Shown: positions 17,568 through 27,101 of the stretch, piece after piece | Layout of the letters: each line of letters begins with the position of its first letter | How positions within the stretch are numbered: the stretch's first letter is position 1 | Origin: Verrucomicrobiales bacterium | GTDB taxonomy: Bacteria > Verrucomicrobiota > Verrucomicrobiia > Verrucomicrobiales > DEV007 | Direction of reading: 5' to 3' | Length of the DNA: 64,000 bases | NCBI GenBank assembly: GCA_002698785.1 | Contig: PAAG01000043.1 | Coordinates: 38,701 to 102,700, forward strand | Notes under the pieces: model-generated | Told to the model about the DNA's origin: nothing | The model's input: only the letters and a program-made list of their open reading frames with translations | Databases searched by the model: none | Program-made: the position numbers and the translations under genes

Positions 17568-17618
17568 CTCGTAGCAAAAGCAAGAAAGAAAACAACAACA
17601 CCGACCACACAACACCTC

Positions 17619-19085
17619 ATGATCCCCTCCCCTTCCTTCGCCAGGAATGGCCTCCTGGCAGCCACGCTATTGCTTAGTTTCGGCCTGTCACAGGCAGCCG
17701 ACCGAATCTCTCAAGATGCCAACGGAACGGCTGGCAATGGCCCCTCAGCCGCCAACGACGTCACGCCAGACGGAAAATTCGCCGTTTTTACCAGTGATGC
17801 TTCCAATCTCGTCGGTCTCGATGATGACAATGGATTATCCGACGTCTTCGTCTACGAGCGCGCCACCGGAGAACTCACGCTGGTCGCCACCAACGACGTC
17901 GGAGAGCAAACAGCAGCAGCCTCAAGCTCCGGCTCGATTTCCAACGACGGCCTCGTCGTTGCCTTCCAAGCGATCGCCACCGACCTCGTTAGCGGCGAAG
18001 ACGACGATGGCTTTGTCGATATCTATGTGAAGAACCTCGAAGACAACTCCATCGAGTTGGCCTCCCTCGCGGACGACCCCATGAATGAGCCGAATGCCGA
18101 CTGTCTCCTCCTCGGTCTTTCTGGGAATGGAAAATTCGTCCTCTTCGCTTCGGTAGCCGACAACCTTGTCGACGATGACGACAATATGATGCTCGACCTT
18201 TTCGTCCGCGATCTCGATGGCGAAACGACCACTCGCGTTTCGGTGGCCGACGGTGGCGCCGAACTTACCGGCACTGGTCCTAGCTGGGGATCAATCTCTG
18301 ACGACGGGACACTCGTCGTCTTCGCGACGGACAGCGCCAATGTCGTCACGGATGACTTCAATACTTTCTCAGACGTATTTCTGCACTCCGTAGGCTCCGT
18401 TCCAGCGAGCACAGTGCGCATTTCCATGGACTTTAATGACGAAGAGACCAATGGGGATTCCAACAACCCGGTCATCGCCGGGAATGGTCTCTATGTCGCA
18501 TTTGACTCCGACGCATCCGATCTCGTCGATGGAGATGCGAATGATGCTCGCGACGTCTTTATCTACGACATTTTCAACGACCAGACACAGATCGTATCGC
18601 TCACCACGAATCGGAGCCAGGTTGACCAACCGAGTTCCTTTCCCACCATCTCCGGCAATGGTCGCTTCGTGGGTTTCACATCGGCGTCCCCAGACTTTGA
18701 TAACCGTTACTCCGGATCGGGTTTAGAAGGTTTCTACAAAGACCTTCAGACGAACAGCGTCGAGCTTGCGAACATCACCAAAAACAACCAGCAGGGAAAT
18801 GGAGCCGCCAGCATTCCTCTCGTATCCTCGAATGGTGCCCTTGTTTTCACCAGCAACTCCACCAATCTCGTCAACGGCGGCGGTGGAAGTGAAACGCACG
18901 CCTTTTACACCAAGCCCAAGACACCAAAGATCGTCGTAAACCAGGCACTCAAGGCTGCCTTCAAAAAGAAGATCAAAAAGGCGAAATTCGCCCTCCGCAA
19001 AGCCAAGCGGGCCGGTAAGAAAGCACGAGTGAAAAAGCTCAAGCGCAAGATCCGGACCCTTCGCAAGAGGATGAAAAAAATCTGA
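17619..19085 (+). CDS. Secreted PD40-type propeller with basic C-terminal hairpin
   Basis: 488 aa, paralogous to the preceding gene: signal peptide ending near SQAA, then PD40-like repeats (SNDGLVVAFQAIATDLVSGEDD, FVRDLDGETTTRVSVADGG). The Lys/Arg-rich tail (about 442-488) consists of two helices with the turn KRAGKKARV and ends in RKRMKKI. A rho-independent terminator follows 26 bp after the stop. It sits between its paralogue and the first FG-GAP gene. No catalytic motif is seen; exported structural or binding protein by inference. Confidence 0.8.
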   Translation: MIPSPSFARNGLLAATLLLSFGLSQAADRISQDANGTAGNGPSAANDVTPDGKFAVFTSDASNLVGLDDDNGLSDVFVYERATGELTLVATNDVGEQTAAASSSGSISNDGLVVAFQAIATDLVSGEDDDGFVDIYVKNLEDNSIELASLADDPMNEPNADCLLLGLSGNGKFVLFASVADNLVDDDDNMMLDLFVRDLDGETTTRVSVADGGAELTGTGPSWGSISDDGTLVVFATDSANVVTDDFNTFSDVFLHSVGSVPASTVRISMDFNDEETNGDSNNPVIAGNGLYVAFDSDASDLVDGDANDARDVFIYDIFNDQTQIVSLTTNRSQVDQPSSFPTISGNGRFVGFTSASPDFDNRYSGSGLEGFYKDLQTNSVELANITKNNQQGNGAASIPLVSSNGALVFTSNSTNLVNGGGGSETHAFYTKPKTPKIVVNQALKAAFKKKIKKAKFALRKAKRAGKKARVKKLKRKIRTLRKRMKKI

Positions 19086-19110
19086 ACGAACCGATAGAAC
19101 TTCCCCAACA

Positions 19111-19146
19111 GCCGCCCTTGCCACTTAAGCAGGGGCGGCTTTTTTC
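19111..19146 (+). terminator. Rho-independent terminator
   Basis: GCCGCCCTTGC at 19111-19121 pairs with GCAGGGGCGGC at 19129-19139, followed by a run of six or seven T. It ends the PD40 gene transcript and insulates the next promoter. Confidence 0.85.
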
Positions 19147-19166
19147 TGTACGGGAATCTTTTTCCT

Positions 19167-19195
19167 GTAACAAAGCGCCGACGATTTCGAGGGAA
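19167..19195 (+). promoter_or_regulatory. Putative ECF promoter, site 1
   Basis: GTAACAAA (19167-19174) - 13 bp - CGAGGGAA (19188-19195), 70 bp before the FG-GAP gene. The -35-like half has the AAC core usual for ECF sigma factors. The same half-sites with exactly 13 bp between them occur at three more genes near the ECF/kinase pair. Confidence 0.6.
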
Positions 19196-19264
19196 GTAGA
19201 TGGGAAAGTTTTCCCCTCCGGCAATAGAACTGCTTAGCCGGAACTTATACGCGTCTACTACCCG

Positions 19265-21964
19265 ATGAAACTCTCCATCCCCTGCTTCGTTTTTACGGCT
19301 CTTCTCGCCGGGCTTTTCTCCATCGCCTCCGCCGCTCCCGGCGAACTCGTCGTGGGGATCAAGATCGCCGACAACACCAACGGACTCGGCGACCTGAACG
19401 ACGTCGATAATTTCGGCAGCTCGATCACCGATATCGGCGACCTTGACGGGGACGGAATTCCCGACCTCGCGGTAGGTGCCGCCAGCGACTCGACGAACGG
19501 ACTGTCCAAAGGAGCGGTTTACATCCTTTTCCTCAACTCCAACGGCACCGTCAAGAGCCAGACAAAAATCGCTGACAACACCGGTGGATTCGGCACTCTT
19601 TCCAATGGGGACCAGTTCGGCACTTCCTGCGCGGCACCAGGAGACATCGATGGCGATGGCGTCCAGGATCTTATCGTCGGAGCTTCGACTGATGATACCG
19701 GGGGAGCAAATCGCGGTGCCGCCTACGTGCTGTTCCTCAATACTAACGGAACTGTCAAAGCCCAGACCAAGCTGGCCCACAACACCGGGGGATTCGGACC
19801 TCTCAACGATAACGACTTCTTCGGCGCATCCTGCACCTCCCTCGGCGACCTGAACAACGACGACATCTCCGAAGTCGTCATCGGCGCCAAGGGAGACGAT
19901 ACCGGTGGCGCCGCGAGAGGTGCCGCCTACGTCCTTTTCCTGACGAACAGCGGAACCGTGATCGGCACCACCAAGCTCGCAAACGCTTCGGAGGGGGCCC
20001 CCACTTTTGCCGATCTCGACAACTTTGGATCGTCCTGTGCACCGCTGGAAGATTTGAATGGTGACGGAATTCCCGAGGTGATCATCGGTGCCGAGGGAGA
20101 CAGCACTGGTGGCATTGCCAGGGGTGCGGTTTACATCCTCTTTCTGAATCTCGATGGCTCCGTGCAAAGTTCGGTAAAAATCGCAAACGGGGTAAATGGA
20201 TTCGGAACCCTTTCTGACCTCGATCTTTTCGGCTCGTCCTGCACCAGCATGGGCGACATCGACGGCGATGGCATTCCAGACATTGCGGTGGGTTCCAAGT
20301 TCGACAGCACCACAGGGCAGAGCCGAGGTGCGCTCCATATCATTTTCCTCAATCAGGATGGAACCGTGAAATCCAGCGTCGAGATCGACGACACCAGTCC
20401 TGCCCTGGCACTCAACAACGACGACTTTTTCGGTTCAGCCGTTATCCGCCTCGACGACGGTGGCGAAAGCGGCCTTCCTTTCGTCATGGTCGGCGTGCCG
20501 GGTGAAAACACGAACGGCTCCAATCGCGGTGCAATTTTTCTGCTCGCGTTAGGAGATCTCCCCATCACGGTGACAACGACCGTAGACGAACTCGATGCCA
20601 CCTCTGCCGACGGCACTGGCGTATCCCTCCGCGAAGCGATCCGCGACGCCAAGGCCACGGGTGAATTCCGCACCATCCTTTTCGATTCATCACTGAATGG
20701 CGAGACCATCCGCCTCAGCGGCAGCGGCCTGGTGTTGGACGATATGGAGGTGCATATTTCCGGTGTGGGCCTGCCTGATGGAATTACGATCTCGGGTGAG
20801 AACACATTTCGCCCCTTCCTCGTAGACAATGTATCGAGCGTCACATTCGAATGTCTCACGATCGCGAACGGACGGAGGGAAAACAATCCCGGAGGAGGTC
20901 TCGCAATAAATTCCAGCGTCGCGAAGGCCATCATCAAAGACACCGCATTTCTGAATTGTACCGTGGATGCAGAGTCCGGCGGCGCTATCGCCAACGCCGG
21001 CACACTCATCGTGGAGCGTTGCACTTTCCTGAACAACACTGCCGAAGCAGGTGGAGCGATCATCCATGAAGGACCGACCGCAAAGATGAGGATCACGAAC
21101 TCGAGCTTTTTCAACAACACCGCGATTTCAGGCGTCGGGGGTGCCATCTTCAATGCCACCACGACACAGACCGATATCAACTTCACCACCTTCTCCGGGA
21201 ACCTGGCAGCATCAGACGGCTCCGCCCTCTTTGTCGAAAACAGCATCGTGATTCTGCAGAACTGCCTCCTCACCGATGACAACATCATCGAAAGAGATGG
21301 AATGGCTGTCGTCGTGGAATTCAACGTCCTGACCGTGCCCGACGAAGATCTCGCACCGCTCGGAGACTTCGGAGGAAAAACCCTGACACGACCACTCCTC
21401 CCGACTTCTACCGCGAAAAATGCAGGGACCTTTTCTCCCCTTCCCGCCTTCGACCAGAACGGTCTCGCTCGCAATCGCAACGGAGGCACCGATCCCGGAG
21501 CCGCCGAAGCCATCGAATCTGCCGACGTCCAGCCCGACAACCTCATCGGCCAGAAACTCGGCAAGCAGAAAGGCAACAACATCTTCAACACCAACGGCGC
21601 TGGCCAGAGGATTAACGTAAAGCTCAAGGGAAAGAAGAAGGCCAAGTCCGTCTTCACCGTCCAGAACGACGGCATCATCCCCGACAACATTTCCGTGCGC
21701 AGCAACAAGCCTAACCGACGCACACTAAAGTTCAAAGCCTTCCAGCTCACCGGCGGGCGGGCGAATGTGACCGGCTCACTCATCCGTGGTCGCCTCACCC
21801 TTTCCAATCTCGACCCCGGCTCGACCGTCCTGTTTCGCACCACCTTTCAGCGCAAAACGCTCGACAAGAAAGCCCGCGGCAAACTGCGTTTCACTTCCAC
21901 TTCCTCCCTCTTCGGCGTCCGCGACACCGTGCAAGCACGGGTGAAGTCGTTGCGGGACAAGTAA
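19265..21964 (+). CDS. FG-GAP/CSLREA exported protein 1
   Basis: 899 aa. A signal peptide (about 1-23) is followed by six FG-GAP repeats of about 66 aa (F-G-x-S-C...GDLDGDGIPDLAVGA), with Asp-rich calcium-type loops and a Cys in most repeats. A CSLREA-type linker (VTTTVDELDATS, then VSLREAIRDAKATGEFRTI) leads into a right-handed beta-helix (about 455-700). The ~145-aa basic C-terminal domain contains TVQNDGIIPD, RSNKPNRRTLKFK, LDPGST and RGKLRFTSTSSLFG. Integrin-alpha-like propellers bind ligands outside the cell. Three close paralogues follow. A putative ECF promoter is upstream. Confidence 0.85.
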   Translation: MKLSIPCFVFTALLAGLFSIASAAPGELVVGIKIADNTNGLGDLNDVDNFGSSITDIGDLDGDGIPDLAVGAASDSTNGLSKGAVYILFLNSNGTVKSQTKIADNTGGFGTLSNGDQFGTSCAAPGDIDGDGVQDLIVGASTDDTGGANRGAAYVLFLNTNGTVKAQTKLAHNTGGFGPLNDNDFFGASCTSLGDLNNDDISEVVIGAKGDDTGGAARGAAYVLFLTNSGTVIGTTKLANASEGAPTFADLDNFGSSCAPLEDLNGDGIPEVIIGAEGDSTGGIARGAVYILFLNLDGSVQSSVKIANGVNGFGTLSDLDLFGSSCTSMGDIDGDGIPDIAVGSKFDSTTGQSRGALHIIFLNQDGTVKSSVEIDDTSPALALNNDDFFGSAVIRLDDGGESGLPFVMVGVPGENTNGSNRGAIFLLALGDLPITVTTTVDELDATSADGTGVSLREAIRDAKATGEFRTILFDSSLNGETIRLSGSGLVLDDMEVHISGVGLPDGITISGENTFRPFLVDNVSSVTFECLTIANGRRENNPGGGLAINSSVAKAIIKDTAFLNCTVDAESGGAIANAGTLIVERCTFLNNTAEAGGAIIHEGPTAKMRITNSSFFNNTAISGVGGAIFNATTTQTDINFTTFSGNLAASDGSALFVENSIVILQNCLLTDDNIIERDGMAVVVEFNVLTVPDEDLAPLGDFGGKTLTRPLLPTSTAKNAGTFSPLPAFDQNGLARNRNGGTDPGAAEAIESADVQPDNLIGQKLGKQKGNNIFNTNGAGQRINVKLKGKKKAKSVFTVQNDGIIPDNISVRSNKPNRRTLKFKAFQLTGGRANVTGSLIRGRLTLSNLDPGSTVLFRTTFQRKTLDKKARGKLRFTSTSSLFGVRDTVQARVKSLRDK

Positions 21965-22105
21965 ATGTGCAGGTCCCGAGAAAAGAGCTTTCTTTACGCG
22001 CAGAACACCGCTACTAAGGGCCACCGGTAGGAGAACAGCGGGAAAAATCCCGTCACTTTTCTCCCCTTCGGTATTACTCCAGACTACCTTTAGGACCCGC
22101 TTGTC

Positions 22106-24823
22106 ATGTTCATTCGTCGCTTTACCGCTCTTACTACCGGTCTGCTGGCCGCCCACTTTTGCTGGCTTCTCTCTCCCACAATCACCGCCGCGCCGGGCGA
22201 TGTGGATTCCTTCGTGAAAATCGCCGATGGCGTAGGCGGTTTCACCGGCGGCCCACTCCCCGTCAATAATGCGTTTGGGAGATCGACTACCAATATCGGA
22301 GATCTCAACGGCGACGGAATTCCCGAGCTCGCCGTTGGCGCCTTCAACGACACCAGCGGTGGCGCTCTGTATATCCTCTTCCTCAAAGCGGATGGGACTG
22401 TGAAATCTCAGACCAAGATCGCCAGCGACACCTCAGGTCTCGGCACACTCGCGAACGGAGATTCTTTCGGCATGTCCTCCGCTGCACTTGGCGATTTCAA
22501 TGGAGATGGCATTCCCGATATCGCAGTCGGTGCACCGGGCGACGACACAGGGGGCAGCGGACGTGGCGCTATCTACATTCTCTCTTTGAACACAAACGGA
22601 ACGGTAAAATCCCAGGAAAAAATCGCCGACAATACCGGCGGATTCGGCACACTCGTAGACGGGGATAGCTTCGGAAACTCCTGTGCTTCTCTGGGCGATC
22701 TCGACGGGGACGGCATTTCCGATCTCGCCATCGGAGCCAATGTGGAAGACACAGGCGGTAGCGGAAGAGGTGCTGTCTTCATTGCCTTTCTCAACGCCGA
22801 CGGAACCGTCAAATCCCAGACCAAGCTCGCACACAATACGAACGGACTTGGCTCGCTCGCAGACGGAGACAACTTCGGATTTTCCTGTGCAAACCTCGGC
22901 GATCTGAATGGTGACGGAATTCCCGAACTCGGTGTCGGCGCCCACCAGGATGCCACCGGAGGAACGAGAAGAGGTGCCCTCTACGTGCTCTTCCTCGATA
23001 CTGACGGAACTGTCGAGTCTCAGACCAAGATCGCGGACAATACAAGCGGCTTCGGCACCCTTGTGGATTTCGACGTTTTCGGATCTTCCTGTACCTCACT
23101 AGGCGATCTCGACGGAGACGGAATCCCTGAAGTCGGCGTCGGGGCATTGGACGACGGTACGGGAGGTCTCGGGAGAGGAGCGCTTTACGTACTCTTTCTC
23201 AACACAGATGGGAAGGTCCGAGCCCAGAACAAAATCGCGAGTGATCCCGTCGATTTCGATGCACTCGCAGACTACGATAGCTTCGGCTCCTCCTGTGCTG
23301 CCCTCGGCGATCTCGACGGAGACTGCATTCCCGAAATCGCCGTCGGTGCTACCAGAATCGACACCCCAGTGAATAATAATCAAGGCGGCCTCTTCATCCT
23401 TTCCATCGGCGATCCCCCTATCACAGTCACCACGCTGGAGGACGAAGACGACGCTACCTCCACCGATGGCACCGGTATCTCCCTGCGCGAAGCCGTCAGC
23501 GACGCCGAGGACGCCGGCGAATTCCGCACCATTAATTTCGATCCCTCTCTCAACGGGAAAACGATTGTTCTCGGCGGAATGGAGATCCCGATCATCGACC
23601 AGGATGTCAAGGTCACCGGAAAAGGTCTTTCCAAGGGCATCGCTATTTCCGGAAACAATCAGTCCCGCATATTCCACATCCAAGGCACTTCCCAGGCGAC
23701 GCTGGAATGTCTGGAGATATTGGATGGTTACGACGATTCCTTCAGCGGCGGCGGGGTGATCGTTACCAATAGCAATACCCGAGCCGTCATCGATCAATGC
23801 TACATTCACGACTGCAGTACCGACGCAGGCGGGGGTGGCGCCGTTGTTTGTAACACGAAACTTTTCGTAAGAAACTCCACCTTTCAGAACAACGCCGGTC
23901 CCCTCGGAGGTGCCCTTCTCTCAGCGGGAATTGCTTCGGATCTCACCGTAGAAAATTCCACATTCGTCGGAAATATGTCGATCACCATGGGCGCCGCCGA
24001 CGGTGCAGCGATCGCCAATATTTCGGACGCCACGAGCACGGTGAAACGCTCCACCTTCATCAGCAACACCGCAGAGAAAGCTAGCTCCTACACCGTCTAT
24101 TCCGCCAGCGGCCCCATCCACGTGGAGAACTGTGCCTTTGCCGACAGCGAGACCAGCGTGGGCGTCGAGTCCTCAGGCTCCTTTACCGAGTCTGACAACT
24201 TCGACCTCGCTCTCTCCGACTTCGCCGACCTCGGATACTACGGCGAAAAAACCCTGACACAGCCACTTCTACCGGATTCGACCGCGAAGAACATGGCCGC
24301 CTACACTCCCCTCCCCATTACCGACCAGAATGGGTTTTCTCGCATCCGCAATGGCGGTCCAGACCCCGGTGCAGCCGAGGCCATCGAAACAACCGACTAC
24401 CAGCCCGATAACCTCATCGGCGAAAAGAGAGGAAAGCAAAAAGGCAACAACATCTACAACACCACAGGCGCGGGACAGAAGGTGAAGGTAAAACTCCAGG
24501 GCCGGAAGAAATTCAAGACCTTCATGACCGTTCAGAACGACGGCGAAGTCCCGGACACCATCACCCTGCGCAGCAACAAGCCTAACAAGCGCACCCTGAA
24601 ACTGAAGGTTCGCCAGATTGGCGGCGGTAACGTCACTGCAGTCCTTCGCACCGGGCTCACCCTTCCCACTCTCGCCCCCGGCCAGTCCGTCTCTTTCAAA
24701 GCCGACTACAAGCGCAAGTCGAAGACCAAGAAAGCACGCGGCAAACTCCGTTTCACTTCGACTTCGTCGCTTTTCGGAAAAGCCGACACCGCCATGGCGA
24801 AGATCAAGTCGCTGCGGGATTGA
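22106..24823 (+). CDS. FG-GAP/CSLREA exported protein 2
   Basis: 905 aa with the same architecture as the gene before it: signal peptide, six FG-GAP repeats, CSLREA linker (LEDEDDATSTDGTG, then SLREAVSDAEDAGEF), beta-helix and shared basic C-terminal domain. It has TGAGQKVKVKLQGRKKFK in the C-terminal domain, closest to paralogue 3 at 30468. No copy of the GTAACAAA-type promoter is visible in the 141-bp upstream gap, so it may be read through from gene 1 or controlled differently. It converges on the beta-helix gene, with stops 14 bp apart. Confidence 0.85.
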   Translation: MFIRRFTALTTGLLAAHFCWLLSPTITAAPGDVDSFVKIADGVGGFTGGPLPVNNAFGRSTTNIGDLNGDGIPELAVGAFNDTSGGALYILFLKADGTVKSQTKIASDTSGLGTLANGDSFGMSSAALGDFNGDGIPDIAVGAPGDDTGGSGRGAIYILSLNTNGTVKSQEKIADNTGGFGTLVDGDSFGNSCASLGDLDGDGISDLAIGANVEDTGGSGRGAVFIAFLNADGTVKSQTKLAHNTNGLGSLADGDNFGFSCANLGDLNGDGIPELGVGAHQDATGGTRRGALYVLFLDTDGTVESQTKIADNTSGFGTLVDFDVFGSSCTSLGDLDGDGIPEVGVGALDDGTGGLGRGALYVLFLNTDGKVRAQNKIASDPVDFDALADYDSFGSSCAALGDLDGDCIPEIAVGATRIDTPVNNNQGGLFILSIGDPPITVTTLEDEDDATSTDGTGISLREAVSDAEDAGEFRTINFDPSLNGKTIVLGGMEIPIIDQDVKVTGKGLSKGIAISGNNQSRIFHIQGTSQATLECLEILDGYDDSFSGGGVIVTNSNTRAVIDQCYIHDCSTDAGGGGAVVCNTKLFVRNSTFQNNAGPLGGALLSAGIASDLTVENSTFVGNMSITMGAADGAAIANISDATSTVKRSTFISNTAEKASSYTVYSASGPIHVENCAFADSETSVGVESSGSFTESDNFDLALSDFADLGYYGEKTLTQPLLPDSTAKNMAAYTPLPITDQNGFSRIRNGGPDPGAAEAIETTDYQPDNLIGEKRGKQKGNNIYNTTGAGQKVKVKLQGRKKFKTFMTVQNDGEVPDTITLRSNKPNKRTLKLKVRQIGGGNVTAVLRTGLTLPTLAPGQSVSFKADYKRKSKTKKARGKLRFTSTSSLFGKADTAMAKIKSLRD

Positions 24824-24837
24824 CGTAACCGTTCCCT

Positions 24838-26202
24838 CTACAGAGCTCGAAGCGCGGCCTGGAATCGCTTGAGCTTTCTTCTCGCCTTCTTGATGCCGCG
24901 GCGGTCGCCTTTTCGCTTGGCGATGCGGATTTTTCTTTTTTCCGCCCTGATCTTTGCCCGCAACGTCGCAATCCTTCTCGAAACGTCTACCCCTTCCACC
25001 GATCCAATGTCGGGGTTCGGCCCGTCGAACCGGGTCAACTCCCGCTGATCGAATGCGAGGCCGAAGCTGTCGTCGATACCGCCATCCACGGCCGGGCTTC
25101 CAAAAATAGGAATGTGTGTCAGGGTCGGCCCTCCATTGTCCCGCAATGGTGAGAGCATTGGATTGTTGAATCCGACAATATTCCCCTTCACGCCATTGGT
25201 ATAGCCACCGCCGACACCGATGAGGTTGTTACCACCACTATCGATGGCTATGCTGGCGATGTCACCCGGAACGCCGTCAACGATGTTCCCCGAGAGAATG
25301 CTGTTGTCAGGTCTGATATCGGCGGTTCCGGTTCCTGTTTCGACGATATTGACGCTTCCTACGCCGGCGAGAAAGGTCTCAGTGCCAGTGACAAAGGTAT
25401 TGTTCGTAATGGTGCAGTGAATCAGATCAATATCGCAATCTTCTATATCCTGCGATATGCAGAGAATACCCGCACTGCCGTTGGCGGACCGGTTCCCGCT
25501 GATGGTCGTATTGAAGACGGCGTTTTTGGCGTCCGGATTGTCGTCTCTCGCGAGCGTGAGCGGTCCCGTGCCGACCCCACCGACGTTGACGTCGGTGTTG
25601 TTGCTGAAAGTACACCCTAGGATCACCGTCCGCGCGTCGCGGATGAAGACTCCCGCTCCGGTCTCGGATGTGTTTCCATCAACGGTCGTGTTGATCATGA
25701 AAACCTCGTCACCCGTATTTCCATCGTAGAAAATACTGAAGATGCCATCAAGGGTGCAATCGTTGTTCTCGATCCGGCAGTCCTCGATCCAGAGCGTCCC
25801 GCCGTCCGGCTGATTGATGGCCGCGCCGGTCCCGGCCGAGATCGCTCCACCGGTGAGATTCAGGTTTTTGAAAATGACATCGCGGGCTCCATCGATCTGA
25901 AAAATGCCGCTCAAAAAACCTGCGTCGATGGTAATCCCGCCGGGAGCAAAAGAACCGTCGATCGTGATGTTTTTATCAATCACGAGGGGGCCGCTGGTAA
26001 GATTGATCGTTTCCGGATCGCCGGCCGGGAACTGGATCGAGTCGCCGTCGACGGCATTGGCAATCAATTCGCGCAACGATCCCTGCCCGGAATCTCGGAA
26101 ACTCTGGATCGTGAGAATCCCGGCCCGCGCGGTCCCAACCAGGGCGAGGAGGCCGAGAATTGCGATGGGTAAAATGAAGTAAGGTCGCAATGAGGTGGTC
26201 AT
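24838..26202 (-). CDS. Secreted beta-helix protein with basic C-terminal hairpin
   Basis: 454 aa. A signal peptide (about 1-28) is followed by a CSLREA-like start (DSGQGSLRELIANAVDGDSI) and a parallel beta-helix. The motif DNGGPTLTHIPIFGSPAVDGG-type is the signature of the choice-of-anchor Q family. The last ~45 residues are the Lys/Arg-rich hairpin (RIAKRKGDRRG turn) ending in QAALRAL. It is the only minus-strand member of the surface cluster's left part, and it carries the putative ECF promoter in the opposite orientation. Confidence 0.8.
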   Translation of the reverse strand: MTTSLRPYFILPIAILGLLALVGTARAGILTIQSFRDSGQGSLRELIANAVDGDSIQFPAGDPETINLTSGPLVIDKNITIDGSFAPGGITIDAGFLSGIFQIDGARDVIFKNLNLTGGAISAGTGAAINQPDGGTLWIEDCRIENNDCTLDGIFSIFYDGNTGDEVFMINTTVDGNTSETGAGVFIRDARTVILGCTFSNNTDVNVGGVGTGPLTLARDDNPDAKNAVFNTTISGNRSANGSAGILCISQDIEDCDIDLIHCTITNNTFVTGTETFLAGVGSVNIVETGTGTADIRPDNSILSGNIVDGVPGDIASIAIDSGGNNLIGVGGGYTNGVKGNIVGFNNPMLSPLRDNGGPTLTHIPIFGSPAVDGGIDDSFGLAFDQRELTRFDGPNPDIGSVEGVDVSRRIATLRAKIRAEKRKIRIAKRKGDRRGIKKARRKLKRFQAALRAL

Positions 26203-26231
26203 ATTGGAAAAGAATCGATGGGTTCACCTGT

Positions 26232-26260
26232 TTCCCTCGGAGTGGTGCCCGATTTGTTTC
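26232..26260 (-). promoter_or_regulatory. Putative ECF promoter, site 2
   Basis: On the minus strand this reads GAAACAAA (26260-26253) - 13 bp - CGAGGGAA (26239-26232), 30 bp before the start of the beta-helix gene. Flanking bases also match site 3 (a T-rich run before the first half and AACA after the second). One base differs from the GTAACAAA of the other sites. Confidence 0.55.
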
Positions 26261-26360
26261 ACAAAAAATTGAAGTTTCTTCCGAATTCGTCAGGCCGGGC
26301 GGGCGATGGCCGCTTCACATCGTTGAAATCCACTACGATGCGACGACAGTAGGACGAAGC

Positions 26361-27101
26361 ATGGCTGCGGATAAACATTCCCATTTTCCGACGACGCACT
26401 GGACCCTGGTCCAGTCGATTCGCCATGGAGACGTCACTGAGTCACACCAAGCGCTGGGCGAACTCTGTCAGCGCTACTGGTATCCCGTCTACGCCTTCCT
26501 GCGTCGCTCGGGACGAAGCGAAGAAGATGCCGAGGATCTGACACAGGCATTTTTCACAAAGCTGATTTCAGAAGATACCCTCCAGGCGATGGAGCCCGAC
26601 GCCGGGCATGGAAAACTCCGATCATTCCTCCTCGCCGTCTTGACGCGCATGTTAGTTGACGAGAAACGCCACCGGACCGCCGAAAAGCGCGGAGGTGGAA
26701 TCCCCAATTTCTCCCTCGATCAGCTGGAGGCAGAAAAACGCTACCGGTATGAGCCAGTCGATGTGGAAGACCCGGAGAAGCTTTTCTGGAGAGCATGGGC
26801 AAACAATCTCGTGATCACCACTCGTGACAGGATGAAAGCTGTCTTCGAAAAGCAAAATCGGGAAGCGCTCTTCGAAATGCTCGAACCACACCTGATCTCA
26901 GAAGAGGGCAGCCTACCCTATGTCGAAATGGCAAACCGTCTCGATTCCACCGAGGGCGCTGTCCGTCTCCTCGTTCATCGCACCCGGAAACGCTTTCGCA
27001 CCGAGCTGGAAAAAGAAGTCGCCAATACCATCGCCGATTCCTCCGAGCTGGAGAACGAAATGGCCTGGCTGAAAAACACGCTCGCGGGATCGCTCTACTG
27101 A
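26361..27101 (+). CDS. ECF-family RNA polymerase sigma factor
   Basis: About 246 aa from ATG 26361; the longer in-frame extension to 26190 is not protein-like. Region 2 contains FPTTHWTLVQS, then EEDAEDLTQAFFTKLI. An inserted segment HGKLRSFLLAVLTRMLVDEKRH precedes the linker, and region 4 is a helix-turn-helix near the end (YVEMANRLDSTEGAVRLLVHRTRKRF). It belongs to the long sigma-like group that Planctomycetes and Verrucomicrobia pair with Ser/Thr kinases. No anti-sigma gene is adjacent. The kinase gene converges on it and the two overlap by 7 bp. I infer that the kinase controls it. Confidence 0.85.
   Translation: MAADKHSHFPTTHWTLVQSIRHGDVTESHQALGELCQRYWYPVYAFLRRSGRSEEDAEDLTQAFFTKLISEDTLQAMEPDAGHGKLRSFLLAVLTRMLVDEKRHRTAEKRGGGIPNFSLDQLEAEKRYRYEPVDVEDPEKLFWRAWANNLVITTRDRMKAVFEKQNREALFEMLEPHLISEEGSLPYVEMANRLDSTEGAVRLLVHRTRKRFRTELEKEVANTIADSSELENEMAWLKNTLAGSLY

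Noticed and set aside
18905..20338. 477-aa minus-strand ORF
   Set aside because: It lies antisense across the end of the PD40 gene and the start of FG-GAP gene 1, and its repetitive composition mirrors the repeats of the sense protein. It is a shadow ORF.
20353..21843. 496-aa minus-strand ORF
   Set aside because: Fully antisense to FG-GAP gene 1, whose domains are clear. Composition is that of a shadow frame.
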